Position numbers and translations under genes: made by a program
Part shown: piece after piece, positions 1 to 6,643 of the stretch
Layout: each line of letters opens with the position of its first letter
Numbering within the stretch: position 1 is the stretch's first letter
Notes under the pieces: generated by a model
The model's database searches: none
What the model was told of the DNA's origin: nothing
Seen by the model: the letters and a program-made list of their open reading frames with translations, nothing else
Assembly (NCBI RefSeq): GCF_022884085.1
Contig: NZ_JAGGCS010000003.1
Coordinates: 157,437-221,436 of the forward strand
Length of the DNA stretch: 64,000 bases
Reading direction: 5' to 3'
DNA from: Paenirhizobium cremeum
GTDB lineage: Bacteria; Pseudomonadota; Alphaproteobacteria; Rhizobiales; Rhizobiaceae

Positions 1-2
1 TG

Positions 3-269
3 CCTTCCGGCATCTATGGCTGGGATATGGAGGAGGGCGCGCCGCTGACGCTTGCCGCATTCGAGCGCGTCCTGGAGGAATCGAGGGATATCGAAGTGCT
101 GCTGGTCGGAACCGGCAAGCAGCTTCGTCCCTTGCCCGCCGATCTCAAGGCTGCACTGAAGGCGCGGGGCATTTCCAGCGATCCGATGGGCACGGGCGCC
201 GCCGTGCGCACCTACAATATCATGCTGGCCGAACAGCGGGCGGTCGCCGCTGCACTCATAGCCGTCTGA
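3..269 (+). CDS. Mth938/NDUFAF3-like domain protein, 3' part
   Basis: The reading frame is open from the window edge and ends in TGA at 267-269, so only the C-terminal 88 or so residues are present. The visible part begins PSGIYGWD and continues with a segment reading LLVGTGKQLRPLP, the pattern of the Mth938/DUF498 fold. The eukaryotic member is NDUFAF3, a complex I assembly factor. In alphaproteobacteria this gene usually follows secDF, which would lie just left of the window. It runs 15 bases ahead of an NDUFAF6-like gene on the same strand, so the two are probably co-transcribed. Its biochemical activity is unknown. Family assignment is fairly sure; the role in complex I is inference from the eukaryotic relative. 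Confidence 0.8.
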   Translation, partial: PSGIYGWDMEEGAPLTLAAFERVLEESRDIEVLLVGTGKQLRPLPADLKAALKARGISSDPMGTGAAVRTYNIMLAEQRAVAAALIAV

Positions 270-284
270 GAAAGCGGAAGCTCA

Positions 285-1139
285 GTGAGCCAGCAACTGT
301 CGACGAATGACAACCTCGCTCTTGCGGCACTGCGTGAGACGGACAGAGACCGTTATCTCGCCTGTCTGCTGTCGCCTGTGGAAAAACGCGGAGCGCTGGC
401 GGCGCTCTACGCCTTCAACGCGGAAATCGCCCGGATCCGCGATCTGGTGCGTGAACCCCTGCCGGGCGAGGTGAGGCTGCAATACTGGCGGGATCTCCTC
501 GCCGGAGCCGGACACGGCTCGACAGAGGCAAACCCCATCGCCGCAGCCCTGCTTCAGGCCGTCGAGCAACATCGCCTGCCGGTCGCGGCGCTTCAGTCCA
601 TGGTCGATGCGCGGATTTTCGATCTCTATGACGATCCGGTCGAAACGACGGCGATGCTGGAAGGTTATGCCGGAGAGACGGCAGCCGCCTTGGTCCAGCT
701 TGCGAGCCTGGTGCTCGATCCGGCGGCTTCGCCTTCCTGCGCGGATATCGCCGGTCATGCCGGCGTTGCCCAGGCGATTGCAGGCGCCTTGCTGCTGATG
801 CCGGGCCATCGCGCCCGTGGCCAGCTTTTCCTGCCGCTGCAGATTCTTTCGGCTGTCGGTCTCGATCGGGATGGTTTTCTCGCCGGGAGCGATCGCGAGC
901 GAATTTCGGCAGCGATCGAAGCCTTCGCCGGTCTAGGCCTCGACCACTTGCGCAAGGCGCGCAGCGGCGGCAGACTGCCGCGCAGTCTCGTTGCCGCCTA
1001 TCTGCCGGTGGCGCTGGCGGAGCCCGTCCTTCTCGCCGCCCGGAGCGCTGGCGCCGGCATCTTCGAACGGGACATCAGGCCGGCCCAATGGCGCCGGCAA
1101 CTGAGGATGATGCGCGCGGCCTATGCCGGGCGATTCTGA
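285..1139 (+). CDS. Squalene/phytoene synthase-family protein, NDUFAF6-like
   Basis: A 284-residue protein of the squalene/phytoene synthase fold starting at GTG 285. Visible landmarks are YAFNAEIARIRD at about 43-53, LQYWRD at 65-70 and FDLYDDP at 112-118. The canonical Asp-rich DxxxD motifs of true phytoene or squalene synthases are not intact (the first reads NAEIARIRD). That fits the NDUFAF6 branch, a complex I assembly factor, better than a carotenoid or hopanoid enzyme. No other terpenoid gene is nearby, and the upstream neighbour is NDUFAF3-like. Automated annotation would probably call it phytoene synthase. The non-enzymatic role is inference. Confidence 0.85.
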   Translation: MSQQLSTNDNLALAALRETDRDRYLACLLSPVEKRGALAALYAFNAEIARIRDLVREPLPGEVRLQYWRDLLAGAGHGSTEANPIAAALLQAVEQHRLPVAALQSMVDARIFDLYDDPVETTAMLEGYAGETAAALVQLASLVLDPAASPSCADIAGHAGVAQAIAGALLLMPGHRARGQLFLPLQILSAVGLDRDGFLAGSDRERISAAIEAFAGLGLDHLRKARSGGRLPRSLVAAYLPVALAEPVLLAARSAGAGIFERDIRPAQWRRQLRMMRAAYAGRF

Positions 1140-1219
1140 TCGCGGTCAAATTCGCGCAAGGCTCGTCTGTTATCGCTTCGTCCGCCGCCGGAAAACCGGC
1201 CTGGATTTGGAGGCATGGC

Positions 1220-1681
1220 GTGAGCTTGGTCACTTGGACGTTCATCTTCGGACTGGTCGCGGTCTTCGCGTATTATTCGACGCGCATGACGAAGCGGGCC
1301 GCCGAGGACAATCTGCATGACACGGGCCTCGCCATCATGGAATTCGGCCGCGCTTTTCCCAAGGAGGCGATCCGCAGCCTGCATGCCACGGCGGATGGCA
1401 AGGCCGTTTTCGTGCGCCTGCATGACAACAAGGCGGGCTTCATGCGCAGTCTCCGGGGCCACTATGCCTGCCATCTGATCGAGCCGGGCACAGTCCGGGT
1501 GCGCGATCTGCCCGATGGTCGTGGCTTCTCGATCGAATTCCTCGACGCACCCTTCCACAATGGCGACTTCACCTTTGCCACGCCGGCGGAAGCAGCCGAA
1601 GTCTCGCTCTGGCTTCTTGGGAATTACGTCGCTCCGGCCGGACGCGACGCGCCGTCTGCCGGCGCGCTGCCAACGGGCTGA
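1220..1681 (+). CDS. Conserved hypothetical single-pass membrane protein
   Basis: An unrecognised protein of about 153 residues. The frame is open from ATG 1088, which would overlap the upstream gene by 52 bases. GTG 1220 is preferred because a GGAGG lies at 1209-1213, six bases ahead, and because translation then begins directly in a hydrophobic segment (VSLVTWTFIFGLVAVFAYYS). The remainder is soluble and includes LHDTGLAIMEFGRAFPKEAI and a C-terminal part ending in a short Ala/Pro tail. It follows the NDUFAF3/NDUFAF6-like pair on the same strand, so it may belong to that transcript. It converges on trmFO. No function can be assigned from sequence. Confidence 0.7.
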   Translation: MSLVTWTFIFGLVAVFAYYSTRMTKRAAEDNLHDTGLAIMEFGRAFPKEAIRSLHATADGKAVFVRLHDNKAGFMRSLRGHYACHLIEPGTVRVRDLPDGRGFSIEFLDAPFHNGDFTFATPAEAAEVSLWLLGNYVAPAGRDAPSAGALPTG

Positions 1682-1703
1682 ATTTCACCGGAACAGGAAA
1701 GTC

Positions 1704-3119
1704 TCAGCGGTCGCCAGTCTCGAGCCAGGCCTTGCAGTCTGCAAGCGCGCGGGCGGCGATGAGCTGCCGCTTCATGATTGTCTTGTCCTTGCCGCGAAAG
1801 CGTTTGACGCCCTCCGGCTTGACGATCGAGCCCGGTTCGAGTTCGGGGAACAGGCCGAAATTGATGTTCATAGGCTGGAACGAGCGCTTGCCCGGTTCCT
1901 CATCATTGACGATATGCCCGCCGGTGATGTGGTTCAGCAGGGAACCGAGCGCCGTCGTCGCCGGCGGCAACCGGACCGGCTCGCCCTTGCGTTCCGCTGC
2001 GGCAAACCTGCCTGCGAGCAGTCCCACGGACGCGCTTTCCACATAGCCTTCGCAGCCGGTGATCTGGCCGGCAAACCGCAGGCCGGGGCGGCTTTTCAGT
2101 TGCAGCGACGGATCGAGCAGCACGGGCGAGTGAATGTAGGTGTTCCGATGCAGTCCGCCGAGGCGGGCGAACTCCGCATTTTCGAGGCCGGGGATCATCC
2201 GGAAGATTTCGGCCTGGGCGCCATAGCGGAGCTTCGTCTGGAAACCCACCATATTGTAAAGCGTGCCGAGCGCATTGTCCTGACGAAGCTGCACGACGGC
2301 ATAGGGTTTGACGGTCGGATTGTGGGCATTGGTGAGGCCCATCGGTTTCATCGGCCCGTGCCGCAGCGTTTCGCGGCCCCGTTCGGCCATAACCTCGATC
2401 GGCAGGCAGCCGTCGAAATAGGGCGTGCCTTCCCATTCCTTGAAACCCACCGCGTCGCCGGCAATCAAGGCATCGACAAAGGCATTGTACTGGGCCTCGT
2501 CCATCGGGCAGTTGATATAGTCCTTGCCTGTACCGCCCGGTCCCACCTTGTCGTAGCGGGACTGGTACCAGCAAATCTCCATGTCGATGCTGTCGCGGTA
2601 GACGATCGGGGCGATGGCGTCGAAGAAGGCGAGCGCATCCTCACCGGTTTCCGCACGGATGGCCTCCGCAAGATCGGGCGAGGTGAGGGGGCCGGTCGCG
2701 ACGATTGTCAGGCCCCAGTCCTTTGGCGGAAGGCCTCGGATTTCCTCCCGCACGACGGTGATGAGCGGATGCGAGGAGATGGCCGCGGTGACGGCGTCGG
2801 AAAAGCCGTCGCGATCGACGGCAAGCGCACCGCCGGCCGGAACCTGATGCTTGTCGGCGCAGGCCATGATGAGAGAGCCGGCAAGCCGCATTTCCGCATG
2901 GATCACGCCGACCGCGTTCGATGTCGCGTCGTCGGAGCGGAAGGAGTTGGAGCAGACGAGTTCGGCAAGGCTGTCCGTCTTGTGTGCGTCCGTGCCGCGC
3001 ACGCCGCGCATCTCGTGCAGGATAACCGGGACACCGGCCTGTGCGGCCTGCCAGGCGGCCTCCGAACCGGCGAGCCCGCCGCCGATGACGTGAATTGGGG
3101 AAATCGTGGTGTTTGTCAT
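1704..3119 (-). CDS. trmFO: tRNA (uracil-54-C5)-methyltransferase, folate- and FAD-dependent
   Basis: A 471-residue flavoprotein that makes ribothymidine at position 54 of tRNA using 5,10-methylenetetrahydrofolate and reduced FAD. The N-terminus has the dinucleotide-binding glycine motif [13 protein letters not shown] (about 11-23) and the family segment [11 protein letters not shown] at 54-64, whose cysteine (56) is in the conserved active-site region. An ATG at 3119 is chosen over the more distal ATG at 3155 because the family begins close to the Rossmann motif. It is transcribed alone, converging on the membrane-protein gene to its left. TrmFO is the usual m5U54 enzyme in alphaproteobacteria, in place of the SAM-dependent TrmA. 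Confidence 0.96.
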   Translation of the reverse strand: MTNTTISPIHVIGGGLAGSEAAWQAAQAGVPVILHEMRGVRGTDAHKTDSLAELVCSNSFRSDDATSNAVGVIHAEMRLAGSLIMACADKHQVPAGGALAVDRDGFSDAVTAAISSHPLITVVREEIRGLPPKDWGLTIVATGPLTSPDLAEAIRAETGEDALAFFDAIAPIVYRDSIDMEICWYQSRYDKVGPGGTGKDYINCPMDEAQYNAFVDALIAGDAVGFKEWEGTPYFDGCLPIEVMAERGRETLRHGPMKPMGLTNAHNPTVKPYAVVQLRQDNALGTLYNMVGFQTKLRYGAQAEIFRMIPGLENAEFARLGGLHRNTYIHSPVLLDPSLQLKSRPGLRFAGQITGCEGYVESASVGLLAGRFAAAERKGEPVRLPPATTALGSLLNHITGGHIVNDEEPGKRSFQPMNINFGLFPELEPGSIVKPEGVKRFRGKDKTIMKRQLIAARALADCKAWLETGDR

Positions 3120-3175
3120 GGGCGGCTGCTTATCACGGGCCGGTCCCGCTTCCAATCATTTCCATTCCGGCCCCG

Positions 3176-3207
3176 GAAATCAAAAGGCCCAGAAATCAAA
3201 AGGCCCG
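3176..3207. repeat. 16-base tandem direct repeat, two copies
   Basis: The unit GAAATCAAAAGGCCC plus one base occurs twice back to back, and a decayed third copy follows. It lies between trmFO and the terminator of the first DUF1127 gene. It is probably slippage-prone spacer sequence with no assigned role. Confidence 0.6.
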
Positions 3208-3227
3208 GAATTGGAAGACCCCGGAAT

Positions 3228-3253
3228 CAAAAACGGCGCCGGATGGCGCCGTT
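3228..3253 (-). terminator. Rho-independent terminator of first DUF1127 gene
   Basis: Arms AACGGCGCC and GGCGCCGTT (3232-3240 and 3245-3253) form a perfect 9-bp stem around a 4-base loop. On the minus strand a T-rich stretch follows. It sits 28 bases past the stop codon of the 47-residue DUF1127 protein. Confidence 0.75.
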
Positions 3254-3281
3254 CACGAAGCTTACGCAGCAACCTTATCGA

Positions 3282-3425
3282 TTAACGAAAGGAGCGCGAA
3301 GCGATGTTACGGATTTCGTAACGGGTGATACCGATGTCGGAGAGAGCCTGGTTGGACAGATTGCCCAGTTCGGCCATCGTGCGGCGGTAGCTAATCCAGT
3401 TCTTTGCAATGCGGATCGGGTTCAT
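3282..3425 (-). CDS. DUF1127 family small protein
   Basis: A 47-residue basic protein beginning MNPIRIAKNWISYRRTMAEL and ending in TRYEIRNIASRSFR. It shows the DUF1127 pattern: an aromatic/Arg helix, then an L-x-x-L-S-x-x-x-L-x-D-I-G-I-x-R segment. Small DUF1127 proteins of Agrobacterium and Rhodobacter are linked to phosphate, carbon and stress-dependent RNA metabolism, and some bind RNA. The ATG at 3425 gives the canonical N-terminus. The gene has its own terminator (3228-3253). On the minus strand a possible promoter lies upstream, with a TATAAG near 3508 and a TGCACTGCA palindrome. It is about 40% similar to the second DUF1127 gene at 3686. Confidence 0.85.
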   Translation of the reverse strand: MNPIRIAKNWISYRRTMAELGNLSNQALSDIGITRYEIRNIASRSFR

Positions 3426-3631
3426 GGTCGTTTCCTCGGATGTGATCTTGTGCGCTGGTCCTGCGGCTCATTCCGCATCAGCGATTGGCCCTCTTATACG
3501 CCTGTAAAACAAGATTGTGCAGTGCAAATTATAAGCGACTGCTATGCATTTGTGCAGGGATGTGCCGAATATGGGGGCAGAGGACAAGAAATAGGCACGG
3601 GTTTCGGCCATCTGAGAAAACGTGCGGCAAA

Positions 3632-3664
3632 TAAAAAAGCCCCCCGAAACGGGAGGCCTTTTTC
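3632..3664 (-). terminator. Rho-independent terminator of second DUF1127 gene
   Basis: On the minus strand the stem GCCTCCCG / CGGGGGGC, with a TTT-type loop, is followed by a run of six or more T residues. It lies 20 bases past the stop of the gene at 3686-3832. Confidence 0.8.
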
Positions 3665-3685
3665 AAGGTCTGAATGCTGGCGGGA

Positions 3686-3832
3686 TTAGCCGGCAACAGC
3701 CTGACGGGCAACGCGACGGATGTCCTCACGGCCGATGCCGAGGTCGCGAAGTTCACGGTCGCTCATGCGGCCGAGTTCGGTTACGGTCTGACGGTACTTG
3801 CGCCAGTTGTTCAGCGAGCGAGCGAAGTTCAT
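3686..3832 (-). CDS. DUF1127 family small protein
   Basis: A 48-residue protein, MNFARSLNNWRKYRQTVTEL followed by GRMSDRELRDLGIGREDIRR and a short basic tail. It matches DUF1127 over its whole length: N-terminal amphipathic helix, conserved L-G-R-M-S-D-R-E-L-R-D-L-G-I, then Arg-rich helix. Starting at ATG 3832 gives the family's normal N-terminus. Terminators on both sides of the pair indicate that each DUF1127 gene makes its own short mRNA. A regulatory, RNA-binding role is inferred from characterised rhizobial relatives. Confidence 0.9.
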   Translation of the reverse strand: MNFARSLNNWRKYRQTVTELGRMSDRELRDLGIGREDIRRVARQAVAG

Positions 3833-4109
3833 GATATGCCTCTTTCCTATCTGCGGCGCTCCTCTTTCGGGCGCCTCGTGATCTCATGGCGCTAATATAT
3901 GCTGCGACGCAAAAGAGATGAAGGCTCAAACCTGTATGACACCTATGCGGAAGATGCATAAGGCAGTGGTTAGCAAAGGGTAAACTGCTGCATTTTTCGG
4001 CGACCGATGCAGCATTGACGGTTCATGGAGGAGTGAGGCGTGCCTCGTTTTGCGCGGCACACGACCGGCGGGTCGGGACGAGCGACTGCCCGATGACGGT
4101 GTGGAGGGC

Positions 4110-4232
4110 AAAAAAATAACGCTCACCGGGGGAGGAGGTCCGGTGAGCGTCATTTTGAGCGACCAGCGACTGGGAGGAGGAGTGTCGCCGGTCAAATCGA
4201 CGCTGTGCTGGGAGGAGGAGTGCACAGGTCGA
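4110..4232 (-). ncRNA. alpha-r14-type trans-acting small RNA with three anti-SD hairpins
   Basis: Read on the minus strand, the sequence forms three consecutive hairpins. (1) TGTGC...GCACA (4222-4226 / 4204-4208). (2) GCGAC...GTCGC (4184-4188 / 4166-4170), extendable to 9 bp with one mismatch. (3) CGCTCACCGG...CCGGTGAGCG (4140-4149 / 4120-4129). The third is followed by TTATTTTTTT and is a Rho-independent terminator. Every loop displays CUCCUCC, complementary to Shine-Dalgarno sequences; the first two copies (CACTCCTCCTCCCA) are spaced exactly 38 bases apart. This is the architecture of the alpha-r14 family of Rhizobiales, thought to bind ribosome-binding sites of many mRNAs. The 3' end is well fixed; the 5' end is set only by expected length. 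Confidence 0.88.
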
Positions 4233-4240
4233 AGCTATCT

Positions 4241-4255
4241 GGTGGATCATCCACC
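4241..4255. promoter_or_regulatory. Perfect palindrome just upstream of the small RNA
   Basis: GGTGGATCATCCACC is a perfect odd palindrome with 7-base arms. It lies some 10-25 bases upstream of the inferred small-RNA start, where a regulator would overlap the promoter. No clean CTTGAC or CTATAT boxes are seen, so control by an alternative sigma factor or an activator is possible. Confidence 0.45.
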
Positions 4256-4257
4256 GA

Positions 4258-4290
4258 ACGATCACGGAACCGTTTGATCCTTCGTGATCG
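4258..4290. promoter_or_regulatory. 9-bp inverted repeat upstream of the small RNA
   Basis: ACGATCACG and CGTGATCGT face each other across about 15 bases. Placed upstream of the previous palindrome relative to the small RNA, it could be a second operator. Role unknown. Confidence 0.4.
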
Positions 4291-4350
4291 TTGTTGATTA
4301 TTATCTACCGCATAAGATTGGTTTTGTGCAGTGCGATATCTTCATGGAAG

Positions 4351-4369
4351 CCATGCATATCTTGCATGG
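4351..4369. promoter_or_regulatory. Inverted repeat upstream of DUF2157 gene
   Basis: CCATGCA-TATCT-TGCATGG has perfect 7-base arms. It is 127 bases ahead of the DUF2157 start codon. It is a candidate regulator site, with no matching consensus that I recognise. Confidence 0.35.
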
Positions 4370-4495
4370 ACATTGCCTGACATGATCCGGCGTTTTGGTG
4401 ATTGTCTTTCTCTCGGGCTCGGAACAGACTGTAGGAAAAGAACGGGAACCACTTTCCGGCCGCTTCTCGCTGGATGGTGACAACTGGGGGGATCG

Positions 4496-5599
4496 ATGTA
4501 TCGGGGACGGTTGACGCGGGATCTTGCGATCTGGGTGGACAAGGGAATGATTCCCTCCGCCACCGCCGAAGCCTTGCTGAAGGAACTCGATTCCCGCAAG
4601 TCCTCCTTCAGCGTCGGCGGTGTGCTGATGATTCTCGCGGCCGTGCTGATCGCCGCGTCGATCCTGCTTCTGATTGCCGCCAACTGGCAGGACATACCGC
4701 GTCTCACCAAGGTCTTCGGCGTCATTCTGCTGATATGGATTTTCTACCTTTCCGCGGCGCTCGCCTTCAGCCGTGGCGCGGACCGGTTCGGTGCTGCGCT
4801 GCTGGTTCTGGGGGCGGCGAGTTTCGGAGGAGCGATCGCACTCATCGGCCAGCTCTATCACCTTTCCGGCGACACGCTCGATGCCATGCTGCTGTGGTTT
4901 GCCATGACGGTGGCCTCGGCGGCGGCATTCCGCTCCGCGGCTCTCACCGTTTTCGCAGGCTTTTTGGCCTTTGTCGTTTTTGGCACCTATCTCGAGCAAT
5001 ATGAAGCGGAATGGAGGGGGGGCTATGCCTTCTGGCCGCCCGCCGCAGGCCTTGTACTGGCAGCGCTCGCTCAATGGAGCGGAGCCGAGCGGTCGCGGCA
5101 TCTCATCTATATTCTTCTCCTGTCCTGGTGCGTGTGGCTCTATTCGCTTCATGCCGACCTGGCGGTGGCGCTTTTGTTCGTGGTTGTGGGTATGCTGGCC
5201 TTCCTGGCGGTGGCGCTGCCGCAGTCACCGGTTTCGGCCCTTGCCCGCCGGCGGGGCGCTTCCCCGGCCTTCTACAGCTTCGTGCTGACGTCGCTCGGCC
5301 TGGGCCTCCTGCATTTTCACTGGACGGAGGGCGGCGAACTGGCTCTGCTCGCCTTGCTGACTATCGGCACGACGCTGCTCGCCCTTTCGCTGGAAGGACG
5401 CGACAACGGCGCCGTTCGCTATCTCGCCTATGTTATCTTTGCGGCGGAGGTCCTTTACCTGTCGTTCGTGACCATCGATTCCATGCTCGGCACTTCCGCC
5501 TTCTTCCTGCTGGCGGGACTTGTCGTCGCCGCGCTGGCCTTCGTTGTGGTGAAGCTTGAAAAGCTCTTCGCCCGAAAGGATGGGGAGGTCGCCCGATGA
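4496..5599 (+). CDS. DUF2157 domain polytopic membrane protein
   Basis: A 367-residue inner-membrane protein. The N-terminal 45 residues are soluble (YRGRLTRDLAIWVDKGMI, then a short helix), the typical DUF2157 start. About ten hydrophobic segments follow from residue 40 to the end. A GGGGG at 4486-4490 precedes ATG 4496 by five bases. The stop codon overlaps the start of the GDYXXLXY gene (ATGA at 5596-5599), showing translational coupling. DUF2157 and GDYXXLXY proteins are often neighbours in bacteria, suggesting a two-part membrane assembly, but no biochemical role is established. Confidence 0.88.
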   Translation: MYRGRLTRDLAIWVDKGMIPSATAEALLKELDSRKSSFSVGGVLMILAAVLIAASILLLIAANWQDIPRLTKVFGVILLIWIFYLSAALAFSRGADRFGAALLVLGAASFGGAIALIGQLYHLSGDTLDAMLLWFAMTVASAAAFRSAALTVFAGFLAFVVFGTYLEQYEAEWRGGYAFWPPAAGLVLAALAQWSGAERSRHLIYILLLSWCVWLYSLHADLAVALLFVVVGMLAFLAVALPQSPVSALARRRGASPAFYSFVLTSLGLGLLHFHWTEGGELALLALLTIGTTLLALSLEGRDNGAVRYLAYVIFAAEVLYLSFVTIDSMLGTSAFFLLAGLVVAALAFVVVKLEKLFARKDGEVAR

Positions 5600-6186
5600 C
5601 CCGGATGTTCAGCCGTCCGCTTGTCCGTTATCTCGCGATAGCCGCGGTTCTCTCCCTTGTGCAGACGGCGGTGCTGGCTGCGATGATCGAGAAACGCGCT
5701 TCCGTCCTGCGTTCGGGAGCGGAGATCCTGCTGAAGACCGCGCCGGTCGATCCCCGCGATCTGCTGCGCGGCGATTACGTGGTCCTTTCCTATGATATTT
5801 CCACGATACCCCTCGCCTTGGTGAAGGGCGACAGGCCGGAACCCTATGACTGGGTGGAGATGAATGTTCGCCTCAAGCCTGGAGCCGATGGTTTCTGGGT
5901 GGTGGACGAGGCCTCCTTCGCAGAGTTGCCGCTCGTCGAAGGAACGGTTGTCATGCATACCCAGCCGTTCCAGACATACAGGCTGGCCGCTGACACCGAG
6001 GGAAGCCTGCGGGTCGATTACGGAATCGAGCGTTATTACGTGCCGGAAGGCGAGGGGCGGGCGATCGAGGAAGAACGCAACGAGGGCGCCGTCTCGGTTG
6101 CCGTGCGGGTCGGCGCGGACGGCCTTGGGCAGATCCGTGAATTGCGCATCGATGGCAAGTCGCTCTATGAAGAACCGCTCTACTGA
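5596..6186 (+). CDS. GDYXXLXY domain-containing protein
   Basis: A 196-residue protein with one N-terminal membrane segment (LAIAAVLSLVQTAVLAAMI), so most of it is probably periplasmic. The signature GDYVVLSY occurs near residue 57 after DPRDLLR, exactly as in the GDYXXLXY family (also called DUF4401-associated). The start overlaps the DUF2157 stop by four bases, and the two gene products probably form one system. The gene ends 191 bases before tRNA-Leu. The function of the family is not known. Confidence 0.88.
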   Translation: MTRMFSRPLVRYLAIAAVLSLVQTAVLAAMIEKRASVLRSGAEILLKTAPVDPRDLLRGDYVVLSYDISTIPLALVKGDRPEPYDWVEMNVRLKPGADGFWVVDEASFAELPLVEGTVVMHTQPFQTYRLAADTEGSLRVDYGIERYYVPEGEGRAIEEERNEGAVSVAVRVGADGLGQIRELRIDGKSLYEEPLY

Positions 6187-6295
6187 GCCCTCGATCTGCG
6201 ATTTGTCCGGTCCTGTTCGCGACAATGTTTGGCCGCCGCACCACCGGTGACTGCGGCTGATTCCCGTGGGAGCCGGGCTTTGCCTGTCATTTTTC

Positions 6296-6323
6296 CTTTG
6301 CGTGTATAAAAACGGGTGATATA
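6296..6323 (+). promoter_or_regulatory. Possible promoter of tRNA-Leu
   Basis: CTTTGC at 6296-6301 and GATATA at 6318-6323 are 16 bases apart, resembling the rhizobial CTTGAC/CTATAT pattern. They lie about 55 bases before the mature tRNA. A hairpin CATGCTG-AGGG-CAGCATG follows in the presumed leader. Confidence 0.4.
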
Positions 6324-6377
6324 GAGACGCGCGCTCCGGAGGGGCCATGCTGAGGGCAGCATGCGGTTCTCTTGGAC

Positions 6378-6462
<85 letters not shown>

Positions 6463-6643
6463 GGTTTGCCGCGCGGGTAGATGCGGAACGGAAAGGTAGC
6501 CGTTCACGTCGCTCTCTGCGCCATATTGCCTGGCAGAATGCTTGAGGATTGCGTCGCAGCCACGCCCGGGAAATCTTTGAATTCCGGCGTCGTGCTCAGG
6601 GAAACAACCGGCTGTCCGAGCACGGCCGCCACGACATGAAGGT

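Larger units (their letters stand above)
3833..4495. other. 663-base intergenic region holding a small RNA and palindromes
   Basis: No credible protein gene lies here. The region holds the alpha-r14-like small RNA (about 4110-4232, minus), a perfect palindrome at 4241-4255, a 9-bp inverted repeat at about 4258-4290, a degenerate extra anti-SD module near 4026-4055, and an inverted repeat CCATGCA-TATCT-TGCATGG at 4351-4369 ahead of the DUF2157 gene. Confidence 0.8.

Noticed and set aside
1515..3689. A 724-codon plus-strand open frame over trmFO
   Set aside because: It is the mirror of the trmFO gene in high-GC DNA. The antisense frame has no recognisable domains, while the minus strand encodes a complete, motif-bearing enzyme.
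4128..4222. CRISPR-like array of CTCCTCCTCCCA repeats
   Set aside because: Only three imperfect copies occur and each sits in the loop of a hairpin, with a terminator at the end. The arrangement is that of a small RNA, with no cas genes nearby.
3926..4265. Minus-strand small frames across the small RNA
   Set aside because: They contain no ribosome-binding sites and are translated through three rigid RNA hairpins and a terminator.
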